A DNA stretch of 64,000 bases from Xylogone sp. PMI_703 (Eukaryota; Ascomycota; Leotiomycetes). The stretch spans positions 2,790,001 to 2,854,000 of the forward strand of contig JAJTUQ010000004.1 in the NCBI GenBank assembly GCA_021399445.1, written 5' to 3'. Below, piece after piece: positions 11,451 through 23,900 of the stretch. How positions within the stretch are numbered: position 1 is the first letter of the stretch; every line of letters starts with the position of its first letter. The notes beneath the pieces were generated by a model. The model did not search any database, had not been told where the DNA came from, and worked only from the letters and a program-made list of their open reading frames with translations. The translations under genes and the position numbers were made by a program.

Positions 11451-14400
11451 ATGGCATCCTCAGCCTCAGCCCAACCGCCGCCCAAGGTGGCACACGAGAA
11501 ACCTAGCCCAGGGGATATTCTAGTTGTCATTCGTAAGTACTCTCCAGATGCTGAGTGCGGGGGACACTCAAACATATCGCTCGCCCCCAGACATAAACAA
11601 AATCGCTCATCTCTGACATTCATCCGACGTAGATGATTTTTCAGCCCGAAGCGTGGACGAGTTAACCTTAACAAAGGGAGACCGTGTTCATCTTATCGAA
11701 CGAGATGATGAATTTGGAGATGGATGGTATCTGGGAAAACATCAGACCAGTGGCGCAACTGGTCTCTTTCCAGAGGGTCAGCACTCTCTTCTCATACACA
11801 AGAGTCTTATTAGTACACACAGAGACTGATCTCCTCTTAGTTTATACAAGACCCGCCCCCCGAGTGACACCAGCATTCGGCGCGGCCTCCAAACTTGCCC
11901 AGGACAACTTATCGCCCGCTACAAAGGCTACAACTCCCGGGCCTTCCTCACGCCCAACTTCAGGCATATCTGAACAATCTAATTCTGCCACAACTCCTGA
12001 TGCCAGCGGAGCTACCGCAGTATCAGAGACGGTTCCTTCACTGAACGCAGCGGCAGCAACCCCGCCTCCAGACTTACTAAAACCTGGTGTTTCTGGCACT
12101 AGTCAACCGGCAGCTTTACCAAAAAATACTCTCATCGGCTCAGCAGCTAAGCTGCATACGCATGGAACTGATAGCCCAGTAATGAGCGAGACTTTGAGCG
12201 TCATCGACGAACATATTACGGATATGAGCTTGCCCCAACTCAGTGCAGTTGGTCGAGTTCCCAACGATTCAGGCAGTGAATATAGTAGTCACATAGACCA
12301 GCGTCTATCATATATTAACGGAGAAGAGACAGATGAGGAGGAAGAAGGTATTTACAGCCGGGAAGAAGTCGAAACATGGACTCCTGATCAAGTTGCGGAG
12401 TATCTCTTTACGTCGGGCGTTGAAGCATCCCATTGCGAGGTATTTCGGGATCAAGATATTACCGGGGATGTCCTTTTAGGAATGGATCAGACTTCGGTAT
12501 TCCTCAAAGAATTTAACCTGGGCTCTGTCGGTCGAAGGTTAAAGACATGGCAAAAGATCAAGACGTTACAAGACGAAGTAAATGGAGAAGGGTCGGCACA
12601 AAGAAACACCGCTACATATGGGAGTGATCCCGGGGTGGATGATACTGGTCGAAATCGGAGTCGAAACAATACTGCCACCACTCTACCACGAGTACCTAGC
12701 TTAATGGATCGGCCTAGTTCACGTCAAAATTCGCGCCTCTCGCGACAAGAACCTACTACCCCCACCTCTCCAAAGACTGTACGAGATAGTTCAACAAAGT
12801 CCATGACAGACAGTAGACCATCCGCTGCATCTATTCGCGAACTTCATCATTCTCGACAGAACTCCATAGCAGAGCCTTCTACTGCCGCTACTTCACCTCT
12901 TACCGCGACACTGAGCGATTCGACCAAACAATCGCGGCATAAAAAGGAGCCATCGTTTGATAGAAACTGGACCATGGGTGCCGCCACTAATCGTCCTCTG
13001 TCCTCGACTGGATTTCACGCGATATCAAGAAGTTCCACGGATCACATGTCACAAAGTACAGGCCAAGCTGTCGGATTAGAGGGACTTGATCGTGGATATT
13101 TCTCTGGGGGTGAAGCTGAAGGGCGACAGAGGAATGTTTTGAAAAAAAGGGGTAATTCAGTTGCATCCCACTCCAGAAATTCTAGCTACACGGATGAACA
13201 AAGAGTAAGAACTGCTACCACTCATGCACGCCAGTCTAGATACGGAAGCGTAGACTCAATGCGCGATACTGCACCTCCCTCAGCCGCCCAAAAGTACTAC
13301 GGTCTATCTATCAGTCGGCGGCGTACCCCTTCAGCTAGCTCTACGGAGACCGGACCAAGACCGACACCGCCCCCAAAAGATAACAACCCGCGGAGCGTAA
13401 CTAAGCTCGAAGGTAGTCCGTATGAGTCAATGCCTGTGTCTCCAACAACAAAAGCCAGGCAGTCTCGTCCCTCAGAATGGCTTCTACCGCTAAAGCCTTC
13501 ATCCCAATCCAAATACACCGGCCTTCGAGCTATCTCAGATGCAATCACTGGCCATGAGAAGGCACGCGCGACATCATCCGGTGGTCAATCCTCTTTGAAA
13601 GATTCCCCTATGAACTCACCGTCCTCCAAAACTGGGTCAAGTACTCCATCCGGTGGACCAAGCCTTGATCTTGACCAGCAGGAAGCCAAAACAACTACAA
13701 CTGTCTCTAGTGCCTCTACTCGTACAGGGAGAAAGAAGTCGAAAAAGGAAACGAGTGCGTATCTACGCGGACTCGAGCAGAAAACTCCACAGGAACAAAT
13801 GGTTGATGCGGACTACAGTGGCTGGATGAAGAAGAAGAGCACAACTTTGATGACAACGTGGAAATCACGCCTTTTTGTTCTAAAGGGACGCCGGCTGTCA
13901 TATTATTACTCAGAAGATGATACGGAGGAAAAGGGGTTGATCGATATCTCTTTCCACCGTGTGCTTCCAGCGGATAATGAACGACTTACTGGACTGCATG
14001 CCACACTCACTGGTGCGACACATAGTCCCACCAGCCCACAAGGTGCTCATATCACAACTATGGCCGCAGAGAATGCTGCAGCGGAACCGGAATCTACATT
14101 AAGCAAGAATAAGGGTGATTCTATGTTTATATTCAAGCTTGTTCCACCAAGGGCTGGTCTTACCAGTGCAGTCAACTTCACCAAACCAACAGTTCATTAT
14201 TTTGCAGTTCCGAGTATTAAGGAAGGGCGACTGTGGATGGCTGCGCTAATGAAGGCCACCATTGATCGCGACGAGTCAAAGGAGGTCACTACGACATATC
14301 AACAGAAGACCATATCTCTGGCAAAAGCGCGCGCAATGCGACATCGCCCTCCTGCATTAATGAATCTGGATGAGCGCGTAGAGGAGGAGACAGCCAAAAC

Positions 14401-14593
14401 CCCGCCAATCGACAATGCAGGTTTAAACATCAGCGGCATAATTTTCGACCGACCACAATCTCGTGAAGGGGATAGTGGGATCTCCGGTGTATCGAAGCAA
14501 GACCCAGCATTAACACTAGCTACTGAAACGAGCCCCTCCACTTCCGAAAACGATATAGAAACACCAAACGCAGATACTCCACAAACTGCATAA
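11451..14593 (+). CDS. BOI2: Boi1/Boi2-type polarity scaffold (SH3-SAM-PH)
   Basis: Exons 11451-11532, 11633-11776 and 11841-14593 (introns of 100 and 64 nt, both phase 1) give 992 residues. The SH3 domain (residues about 22-77) is split by the first intron and reads GDILVVIHDFSARSVDEL then DEFGDGWYLGKHQTSG. A SAM domain lies at about 250-320 (WTPDQVAEYLFTSGVEAS). After a long Ser/Thr/Pro-rich linker comes a PH domain at about 731-882 (DYSGWMKKKSTTLMTTW, KSRLFVLKGRRLSYYYSE) with a loop insertion of about 50 residues. Yeast Boi proteins bind Bem1 and acidic lipids at growth sites and support exocytosis and Cdc42 polarity; the same role at hyphal tips is inferred. An open frame beginning at 11684 reads into intron 2 and would lose half of the SH3. 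Confidence 0.92.
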
Positions 14594-15428
14594 AATGAGA
14601 GATTAGAGTGGAACCACTTAACCCCTTTTTAATATGTTTCATGTCAAATTACATTTCCGTTACATGGACTTTTTAGCTTCGTCAATCTATTTAATCCTAT
14701 TATATTTCACAATGCTGCTAGCGGGACTGGCGCAGCAAGAAGGTTCCTGGATAAAAGGCTTTGATAATGAGTTAGGGGATCGGGCTTGAATCGGTGTTGA
14801 TTTCGAGACAGCAGCCTGGTTTTGCTGGCGGGATGACTTAATGAATACAACACGAGTATGATGAAGGATGGATACCTCTCAATCTGCTCTCAGGATGTTC
14901 CCATTACCTTTGTAGTATACGGAAGTTGCCAGACAAAATAATTTAGTCTGGCAGGTGCAATCTCAGGAATAGATATAGTCTAATTCTACAATTTAAAAAA
15001 TAGAAGTTGTTCGAATCAAAACCGTCAAATTCACATAGAACCATTGATTAATAGTTTTCAACATAACTGATGGCTTTTCTGAAGCCCCCAAAAGGTCTGC
15101 AGCTGGATGTTTTGATTATCATTATATTATGTTTACAAGACAATAACCAATATACTTCGTCTCTAAGGAATCACAGCGCTATATACAAGTTTGGGTCTTT
15201 ATCCCCTTTCCCAGTGGAAAGCGGATAATACCTACTGAAACGAGGGCGTTCTTATCCTCCCAAATGCCAGAGATCATTGAGCAGCAATAAAACGCAATAC
15301 ATCAAGTCCTTATGCCAAGCCCACAAAACGACGGCAAGTATGCTATGCAATAACCGTGAGGGCACCGAAAACGCCTCGAGATTATGAATGCATTTTTTTC
15401 AACGTTCCTGAAGGTCTTTTCATTTTTG
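14594..15428. other. Convergent spacer, Boi-like / arrestin
   Basis: This 835-bp AT-rich region between convergent stop codons shows no coding signal or RNA gene. It should contain both polyadenylation regions. Confidence 0.6.
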
Positions 15429-16974
15429 CTATCTTTGATTCTGACCTCCAGGTCTCGCGGAATAACTGGGCAATCCCGATGCCTTCTCATCTATCGTCGG
15501 CGCATTTTCATCAGTGACACCACTGTACTCTCTCCGCGGGCCATCAGCAACAGTGATGTCTTCTGCAATAGCGTCCTCATAGCTAGGAGGCGCATCATCT
15601 AAGCCAGGAGCACCAGCCGTTCCAACCTGCGGCGGATAGAGTGGATCATAAGTTGGCTTCGGTCCTGTAGAAGGAGGTTGAGCAGCGGATGGACGTGCGG
15701 GTTGCGGAGGTCGCCCAGCCATGGCATCAATAAGAGCTGCAGGAGGTCTGATACCTGAGTATATCGATAACTGGAAGCGTAGTGGTAAGGTAATTATTTG
15801 CGGCTGTAAGAATCATGAGTACAACTTAAGGAAATCCCAGTAGGTGTCAAAAACTTGCCTGTATATGCCCAGGAATACCATAGCCCAGCCCTACTTGCAC
15901 CTCCAGCTCATATCTTCTTGTAAGATTACAAGTGTTGAAAGAAGGTGCAACTGTGTTTGGTAGAACAATATTTCTCCATATCATATCATCCACTATAGTC
16001 TCTGTATCTATCTTATCATCTGGCGTCCCAACGGGTATTGCAAGATCCGACACACTGGCTAAAACCCAGGTGTTGGCCTCTGTTCTTGTTACATCGAACG
16101 CCCGCACCTCTGTATACCCGAATAGACTAATCTGCAGTGACATAAGGAATATCTGTTCTGGGCTCTCATTTAGCTTCTTGACCAAGATTCGTAACGGAAT
16201 CGCTTCGTGACACGTGAGAATAGCAGGACTGGGAAGCCGGGCATCAATCTCTCCTTTAGGAGCGGTATTAGAAAGTGGGGGAGCTGCCTTCTTAAATAAA
16301 GATGACTTTCTAGCATATCCTGCTAATCCAGCTTGAAATGAGAATGGCCGGCGAGCATAGACCTCGTTTGTGGTGGGTGGTGGTCGAGGAGGCTCAATAG
16401 GGAGGAATTTGAACCCAATAGCAGCTCTCCTATTTTCTTTGAATAATGACGGTCTCTGGACGGTGACTTTCACATAGTATCTGATTTCTGCCTCTCCAGG
16501 GAACCCAGTCAAAGACGGCGGTAAGGTCTTCTTAACATGTCGATATTGCATTTGTTGCAGGCCTGCTAATCCGAGCCCACCAAATCCACTCCCAGGTCCC
16601 ATCTGTTGGGAATTGGGGTCCCAGCAACCACTATTGATTGGAATTTTGAATTTAAAGGGATACTCATGTCTACCCGCTCCCAGTGTGAAAGATGCACCTA
16701 TAGCTGGACCTTTGGGGAAGACTTGCTGGACTCGGTACAGGATCTTATGATTCTCTAAAACAATTGTCTGTCTCTGATTTGCACGCGGATCAACTTGTCC
16801 GGGATACCTTTGATATGGTCGTAGAAGTCTGGTTGTACTCTCTCCCTCTAATTTTACGTGAATGCCACCAACATTCTCATCTTTTGTCAACACAAGGATG
16901 ACTTTTCCAGTAATGAAGTCTAGGTTTGTGTAGAAGCTAGGAGGATTATCGAACTGAATACGGACGTTTGACAT
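15429..16974 (-). CDS. Alpha-arrestin with PPxY motif (Rsp5 adaptor type), GC-AG intron
   Basis: Exons 16974-15859 and 15770-15429 give 485 residues. The intron (15771-15858, 88 nt) has a GC donor, CAG|GCAAGT, and a TTCCAG acceptor; reading through gives a premature TGA after ASF. Residues 1-180 form the arrestin N domain (MSNVRIQFDNPPSFYTN, GGIHVKLEGESTTRL) and about 230-370 the C domain (IPLRILVKKLNESPEQI). The C-terminal tail is Pro-rich and carries PPSY at 433-436 (DDAPPSYEDAI), which fits PPxY and would bind the WW domains of Rsp5/Nedd4 ligases. Such proteins direct ubiquitination and endocytosis of plasma-membrane transporters. The cargo cannot be told from sequence. The tail exon is essential to the PY motif, so missing the GC intron hides the function. 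Confidence 0.9.
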
Positions 16975-17700
16975 ATCGAGAAATTGAACTTGTGAGATCT
17001 AGCAATTTCCTTTGGAAGAATGTTGATATTGAAGATTCCATCAACAGCTCACTTTGTCGTCAAACATTCAGTGGGTCGCGTGTAAATATTGCGGCACGAC
17101 AAGGTCGGAAGGCGGACGAATCCAGGAGGCTCAGCCTCGTTTCAATTCGCGCCTTGCCAGCTTCTCTGCCTGGGCAGTGCAAAATATGTGGCCACAGCTC
17201 CCGTCGCAATACCAGCTTCAGAATGATCCTCCTGTCAGTGTTTATGTGGCTGTTGAGGAATACGCAAGCAAAGACGTGAGAGACCAAATTGGGTAAAACA
17301 GTATGCCTTATCGATAAAAAGCGTATGACGTATCCCGGTCACCTCATATCATTTCGGGAGCTCGGGTGTGTCTTCGGTCCGCAAACCTACATTATATGCC
17401 TTTGTTTTTCTGGAATAGTAGAAGTGATATATACATATATTGTTACGTTATAATAGCTTGATGACGATTAAGAAGTTGATCCTTGTTTTAAAATGTTGGC
17501 TTGAATCCAATGTTCAATTCCGTTAATTTGAGCTACAGAAAAAATACTACCAAAAGAGATACGTATATATACACGTGCTCTATTTTGAAATCCGCCAAAT
17601 AGACAACGATAATATATCTAAGACCCTACTATCTGCCAAATAACTGCGGATTCTATAAACGTCTTTAGATTGCTGGAGCGAGCAATGTACAATACCAAAA
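16975..17700. other. Spacer: arrestin 5' region and lipase 3' region
   Basis: The first 300 bases are GC-richer and hold short open frames without recognisable content, probably the arrestin leader and promoter. The rest is AT-rich lipase 3' region. Confidence 0.55.
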
Positions 17701-18815
17701 CTATAGGCCCTCCTTTGCAAGCATATCTGCAATATCGAGGTAAAATGCAATAGCATTAAACCTACAATCATTAGCCTCTACTTTAGAATAAAATCTATAC
17801 GACTCACTTTATCTTCCTTCCAGCTACGTGCCACATAAAACTCCTCAGTCTATTTGTCCAATTGATCAAATCTAAGTGACTAACATCAAGTAGGGTTCCT
17901 TTGTATGTCCCCCATTTGCTGCTTGCCACACTGACAAGACCATCATTTGGACCTTCTAGCTTCTTAATGACTTTGTGCGATAGCCGAAAAGCACTCCACC
18001 AGTGGGCGTCGACAATAGCCCCGTACGAGAAGTATCGTACATCAGGATTATCAGGAGTTTTAGGATTGAACTCCTCTATCATATACTTGGTAGTCAATTG
18101 ATGGAATACGTCAGTGGTCAGGCCAAAAGCTTTGATAAGTTTGTACATCTGGTAGATATAATCGGGACCGATCTCCTTGAAACAATAATCCGCAAATGAT
18201 GAGCCTCGATGAGGACTCGCAATTGTCGTCAAGGATAGAACAGAGACGTTGTCCGGTTTTAGTCGCGAGATCATATATCGAGCATCTAAACCTCCCATGC
18301 TATGTGCAACAATGTTGACGGCTTTCCCATTTGCTTTCTTTGCGATCTCCCGTCCAAGATGTGCGGCGCGATCCTCAATGCTGCCGGATGCTGGAACGGA
18401 AGTCGTGATGACTTCAATTCCATTTGCTCTCAAAGCTTCGGTGATTCCACGCCAGTATTGTATGCCGGGAAGCAATGATCCTGCTAAACGTAGTTCATCA
18501 AACCCGAGAAACCCATGCGCAAGTACGATAGGATACTTTGGTGTGGCTGGTAAAGGTTAGCGATTGATTAATTATGAGTTCGAATCTTGTAGACTTGCCG
18601 TATTTCTCTCGAATAGTAGCAAAATCATCTTCTATTGCTCTTCCGAGGTCATTTATTCTTGAGTCACTATCTGGCCTCTTCTGCTTTTCCTTTCTGTGTG
18701 TTTGGGCTGACAGGTAACGTCGATGAGAGAGGCTCAATGCCCTAGCAGCGCTACTTCGTTGAACACATAATGTAATAAATTTCGCGCGTGCTCCATGAGC
18801 ACCTAATAATATCAT
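17701..18815 (-). CDS. TGL2: Mitochondrial Tgl2-like triacylglycerol lipase (alpha/beta hydrolase), three exons, one GC-AG intron
   Basis: Exons 18815-18599, 18546-17808 and 17761-17701 give 338 residues. Intron 1 (52 nt) has a GC donor, TACG|GCAAGT. Intron 2 is only 46 nt (GTGAGT...TTGTAG), and its recognition adds the ending FNAIAFYLDIADMLAKEGL, which I recall as the conserved C-terminus of this family. The core has YPIVLAHGFLGFDELR (oxyanion loop), the nucleophile Ser155 in AHSMGG, Asp in GPNDGLVS and His in DVSHLDLINW. The chosen ATG (18815) starts a basic, Ala/Arg/Ser-rich mitochondrial-type presequence. An upstream in-frame ATG at 18944 would add 43 residues without clear conservation. 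Reaction: hydrolysis of acylglycerol esters. Confidence 0.88.
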
Positions 18816-19280
18816 CGCTTGTAATTCATTGGATATATTGCTGTATTGTTGTCGTTTTCTTCCATGTTGCGCCGTTATGGAATACCAATAGCTTGTGATT
18901 TTAGCAGTGACGTCGTTGGAAGCGCCTCTGCAGGGGACATGCAATAGCCCGACAGGGACCGCCTTCAGGCATTAAATGTTGATCTTATCAGATGCGCACT
19001 GGATATATCCAGTCACATGTATGCCCCTAGAAGGATTTGCTTTTATACAAACTGTAATTTTGTAAACATATTCTATAAAACTAGCCAAAGCAAAATCATT
19101 TCTAAACTGAACACTGATGATGGGTAATTTTGAGTTTATAGAATTTCAATACTGGCCGTGCAGAACGCGCCTAATTATGCCCCGATAAAGAATTACACCA
19201 AACAAGCCCGTGGTGATGCTGTTTCCCATCTCTAGAACCGTAGCCTTTCCTTACTCTCCTACTACACTTGACTAGGGTAC
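18816..19280. other. Spacer: lipase promoter and VMA10 3' region
   Basis: AT-rich spacer. The part up to 18944 could be an in-frame N-terminal extension of the lipase. No other gene is seen. Confidence 0.55.
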
Positions 19281-19978
19281 TCAATGAGTGACCTCAATAC
19301 TTTCAGGAACTGCAGGCTTAACCTCAAATACCGCTTTGAGCAGATCTTCTACAACTTTGTCTGCTCCTTTCTTTCCTGCCTCCTCAATTTCTTTGATCTT
19401 GGATTCTGCCTCTTTGGCAGCGTCTTCCTCAGCCTTCTTGTTACCACTTGTGTGCTGGATAGTCTCACATTAGCCTAAATTCTTTGCGTTCTCAATGGTG
19501 CTCGATGTCGAAGTTGGGCTGCGCAACCGCGCTGGTAAGGACATACTTCTGACTCGAATTTCTTGAACTCGTCATCTTTCTCTTTTCTGTATGCCTCAAT
19601 TTCTTTCTTTGCCTCTTCCCGTGCTTCTTTCACTCTCTTTGTTCGGTCTAAATACGTTAGTCCTCGACACATATGAAGGAGCAACTTCTATGGTTGGTGC
19701 TGACATTCTCTAGCTATCAAGACGGTTAGCAAGGCACAAGACGATCAATATAGAACTCAAAGAGAGAGACCTTTTTGGACAATTTTTTGAGCCTCTCTCT
19801 CTGCCTATCCAAATATACAAGTCAACTCTATGCTCTACCCCTCTATCTCTCCCCCATATTTAGGGCTACTGGATGCCTACATCAAGCAGTGTTTGAATGC
19901 CTGCCGAGTTTTGTGCAGACTATGGATAAATGTTAGTAATACTAAATCAATAACTCAAACTGTAGCAGCCATTACCAT
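19281..19978 (-). CDS. VMA10: V-type proton ATPase subunit G, six coding exons including an ATG-only exon and a 9-nt microexon
   Basis: Exons: 19978-19976 (ATG only), 19919-19881, 19804-19771, 19713-19705 (9 nt), 19647-19547 and 19454-19281; the product is 119 residues. Joined, the N-terminus reads MSAQNSAGIQTLLDAEREAQ, the canonical subunit G start, then KIVQKAREYRTKRVKEAREE across the microexon, which supplies three whole residues (A, R, E) and half of Y. The rest is a charged helical stalk (EAKKEIEAYRKEKDDEF) ending in ...VPESIEVTH. Subunit G pairs with subunit E as a peripheral stalk of the V1 sector, which acidifies vacuoles. Intron 1 has GTAATG and a perfect TACTAAC branch. The microexon donor is GTCAGC and the donor before it GTCTCT, both weak. 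Without the microexon the frame breaks at the conserved AREY. It is divergent from PET117. Confidence 0.92.
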
Positions 19979-20255
19979 ATTTGTGTAATATCAATGTATG
20001 TGAAGAGAGGATATACAGTCAACAAGCTTCGCTATCGCAAATGATGAAGTTGGTAGCTCCAAATGCGACGCAAGCTCCCCCCATGTCTCCACGCACGGGT
20101 AATTCCGCGCCACAGAAAAGTCCCCATACAACACCATTCAAAGCGCCCTTCAAATCCCGGTCTTGATTTTTTGAAGAGAACTCCTCAAATTGTAAGGAAG
20201 ACATTCTTTTGTGGATGTAACATTAGGGTGAAAGAATAGCCTTCCTCCCGCAACA

Positions 20256-20571
20256 ATGTCACAAGCAGCTAAGCTCACTCTTGCGGGATCTGCTCTTCTA
20301 GCAGCTAGCACCATCTTCCTCGTACACCAGGCGCAAAAAGCAGAGAAAGCCGTATGTGCTCTCATTTCATGGATGAGATTGAAGGGCTGAAAGGATGGCC
20401 GTTACTAACAGTTTATAGGCCATGCATGCCGGCGTGATTCGAGATATGGAACAGCAACGGTTGAAGCAGGAGAGACAATTAGACTTCGAGATGCAGAAGG
20501 CCATGGAGCAAGAGTATAGAAAGATCCAGTCAGTTCATGATGGGTCGCAAGTCCTGGATAAAGCTCCATAG
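20256..20571 (+). CDS. PET117: Pet117-like cytochrome c oxidase assembly factor
   Basis: Exons 20256-20351 and 20419-20571 (67-nt intron, GTATGT donor, TATAG acceptor, phase 0) give 82 residues. The N-terminus is MSQAAKLTLAGSALLAAS with one membrane span (about 8-24), followed by a charged helix: KAEKAAMHAGVIRDMEQQRL and DFEMQKAMEQEYRKIQSV. Size and this motif are typical of Pet117, an inner-membrane factor that works with Cox15 in heme A supply to complex IV. Assignment rests on the KAEKAAMHxGVxRDxEQQ pattern. The gene is too short in each exon to appear as a long open frame. Confidence 0.88.
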
Positions 20572-20957
20572 GGTTTCTAGGCTTATGAGGCGTCGTATGT
20601 CATTTGGCTCTCTTCCCAAGCTATGTACATTATGGGATATGATGGAGTGTTTTTGTATTATACAAGCGGCATTGGCTGGCGCAAGTTAATGAACAGGATT
20701 TACAGTATTGGCACATTGAAAGCTTGTATTGCATAGCTTTGAAGCTTATATATTAAGTATTTTTATCATTTATCATCGCTATAACCTAGAAATATAGTAC
20801 ACCCAGGCCTAAAATTTGCTCCGGAGGTCTGGGAACAATGCAAATCAAGGTAAACGTAACCGTCATATTTTTTGGCAGCAGTCTCGATCCTAAACGCCCT
20901 AAATGCAAAAAAGAAACTTATCTGAATTTGTTACAGCCTTATATCTTTTTCTATTTT
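20572..20957. other. Convergent spacer, PET117 / RPB2
   Basis: AT-rich 386-bp gap between convergent stops. Nothing coding seen. Confidence 0.6.
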
Positions 20958-23900
20958 CTAGCGAACTGTAATGCCAGACCTCGTTGTAAAGAGCCTAGAT
21001 GCAATATTCATTGAGGCCAGTTCCTGGAATAGTAATTTGGCGGCGTATGGAATATGAATCTGGGAGATCTTGGTCTTGTTCTTGCATGGACGGCACTCGA
21101 AAGACTGAGTGTTGAGTTTACTATTCCAAGTTAGTATCAAATGTCAAGCACGCTGGAAATAGGACTTACGCGATGGGAGTCATGAGCCCACAGATATCAC
21201 AAACGTGAACTCTGAAGGCGTCGGAAACCTCGAACAATCTCTCCTTTAAGAAAGCAGCTGCACCGTGTGAGATCATACAATCACGCTCCATCTCACCGAA
21301 ACGCAAACCACCATCTCTTGCACGACCTTCCACAGGCTGTCTAGTGAGAATCTGAACCGGGCCTCTTGCACGGGCATGAATCTTGTCATCGACCATGTGA
21401 CGCAATCTCTGGTAGTATGTAGGACCGAAGAAAACCTGAGCCCTAAGTTTACGCCCAGTATGGCCGTGATACATGATCTCAAAGCCTCGGGATTGATAAC
21501 CATGAGCACGGAGAAGCTTTGAAACGGAGTCGACTGTCACTTCAGTGAAGGGTGTGGCATCACCCTCGAGACCACGGAGTGTGGAGACTTTGCTCAATTG
21601 GCATTCAATCAAGTGAGCAATCGTCATACGAGACGGAATGGCATGAGGATTGATGATTAAATCTGGCACAATACCCTGTCGAGTAAAGGGCATATCCTCT
21701 TGTCGATAGGTAATACCAATCGTACCTTTCTGTCCGTGACGGGAGGCGAACTTGTCACCAATCTGGGGGATCTTTGTTGTACGCATACGAACTTTAACAA
21801 ACCTAAGACCCTCTGCGTTGGTAGTAATAAGAACTTGGTCAACGATACCATTCTCAGTACTCCTGAGAGGCGTTGAGGCATCACGTTTGACATGAGCCTT
21901 CGTTCTCTGACCAAGCTCTTCCGAATCGGGAGCAATAGGTGCTGTCTTTCCAATGATAATATCTTCTCCAGAGACACGAACACCTGGGGCAATAATTCCA
22001 TCGTCATCGAGTTTGTCGTATGTACCATGTTTCAGCTTCAATGTATCTGCTCGGAATGGTTTCTCGAATTGTTCAACGACATTCATACCGATACGTTTCT
22101 CTTGATCAGTGTATGCTCTGTAGAAGAGGCTCCTGAAGAGACCACGATCAATACTACTCTGGTTCATAATGACAGAATCTTCTTGGTTATAACCAGAGTA
22201 ACAAGCGATAGCAACGATTGCGTTCTGTCCTGCTGGCAGCTCTCTGAATTTCAAAAATTCCATAGAACGTGTAGTAGCAAGTGGCTTCTGAGGGTAGTAT
22301 AAAATATTGGCCATGGTGTCCATACGCTGGTCGAAGTTTGTAAGGAACACTCCCATAGCTTGTTTACCCATAGCAGACTGATATGTGTTACGAGGAGACT
22401 GTCGAGATGAATTAGTATTAAATTTTGAATTTTGAATATACGACTGGAACTATATGCCTTACCTGATTGTGATCTGGGAACGGAATAATGCTTGCGCAAA
22501 TACCAAGAATCATACTTGGATGGATTTCGCAATGCGTCCAGATATGTGCTGTTGGGTTCATTGGGGCCTTTACACGCTTGTTCATATCTCCACTCTCATC
22601 GGGCCTGATTTGGTATCCAGCTTGAAGTTGTCGAGAAATATCCAGATCTTCCGGAGTCATAACAATCATGATTGTCTCTTCTTCTTCAGCATCCACATAC
22701 TCAACTACACCCTCATTGATCAGACCTTGGAAACCGAAATAACCTGCTTCCTTCCTTTGTTCCATGTCCATGTTTGTTGGTAGCGTCTGATCTTCCTCAA
22801 GTCTCCTAATATGATCCTTATTGAGTACCAAGTTACCCTTGTTTGCGCTGTCAACATCATTGTCAATAACGAACAACGGTCTACAAACTCTGCCGGCATC
22901 TGTGAAGATCTTGAATTCTCGGTCACGAATATCTCTAATCAAAGAGACTTCATGAGAGATTAAATGAGATCGTCGAAGATGCTGCACGGTACTGACAAGA
23001 TGAGCAGGCTCACGATGGACGCCTACCCACACACCATTGACGAAAACCTTCGTCATATTTGGCGATCTGACCGGATCATATTCCTCTAGAACTTCCATGT
23101 TTCGTTGAATCATGAATTCAACGATAGGATCACTAGGTGTACCGACAGTAACATAACACATAAGAGCAAGGTTCTTTACTAGACCACAAGCTTGACCTTC
23201 TGGAGTTTCAGCAGGACAGACTAGGCCCCAATGCGTATTATGCAGTTGTCGAGGTTTAGCAATCTTTCCATCACGGCCGATAGGTGTATTGGTACGGCGC
23301 AAATGGGAAAGTGTAGATGCAAAAGTGTATCTATTAAGCACTTGAGATACACCAGCTGTTGAACTTGCCGCTTTCTTCTGATCTCCCCAATTGCCAGTAG
23401 CCAGTGAGTATTTCAGACCATTCGTCAATGTTGTGGATTTTACTCCAAGGGTAAGGTTGAATTCGCGGTTGTTTTCAACGCAACGCTGTAAATACTTGTA
23501 AACATCCTGCGTCAATCTGCGGAATAAGTTTCGGAACAGCTTCGCTAGTAGTGGACCTGCGAGATCCAGACGCTTCTTCCCGAAGTGATCTCGATCATCG
23601 GTTTCTCGACGACCCAAGGCACACTGAAGCATTTTATGAACCATATAACCCAAGAAGAACGCTTTCCTAGTCTCGCTACCTTCTTTCTGGGAGATATGTG
23701 GCAGCAGTTCTTTTTGCATAATATCTCTAGCATACTTGACACGTTTGTCTCGTGTTAAGCTGGTACCACTTCCTCGTTTACCGATGAAATCCAATGCAAC
23801 CTCTCGATCTTGGATAACAAAGGCTTCCTCTATACAAGGCTTAAGCATTTCCAGCATTTGGGTATCGGTACGGTCATAACAGATATGATTCAAGATATCT

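Noticed and set aside
18566..18590. B-box-like GAGTTCGAATC
   Set aside because: It lies inside the lipase GC-AG intron and no other tRNA element accompanies it.
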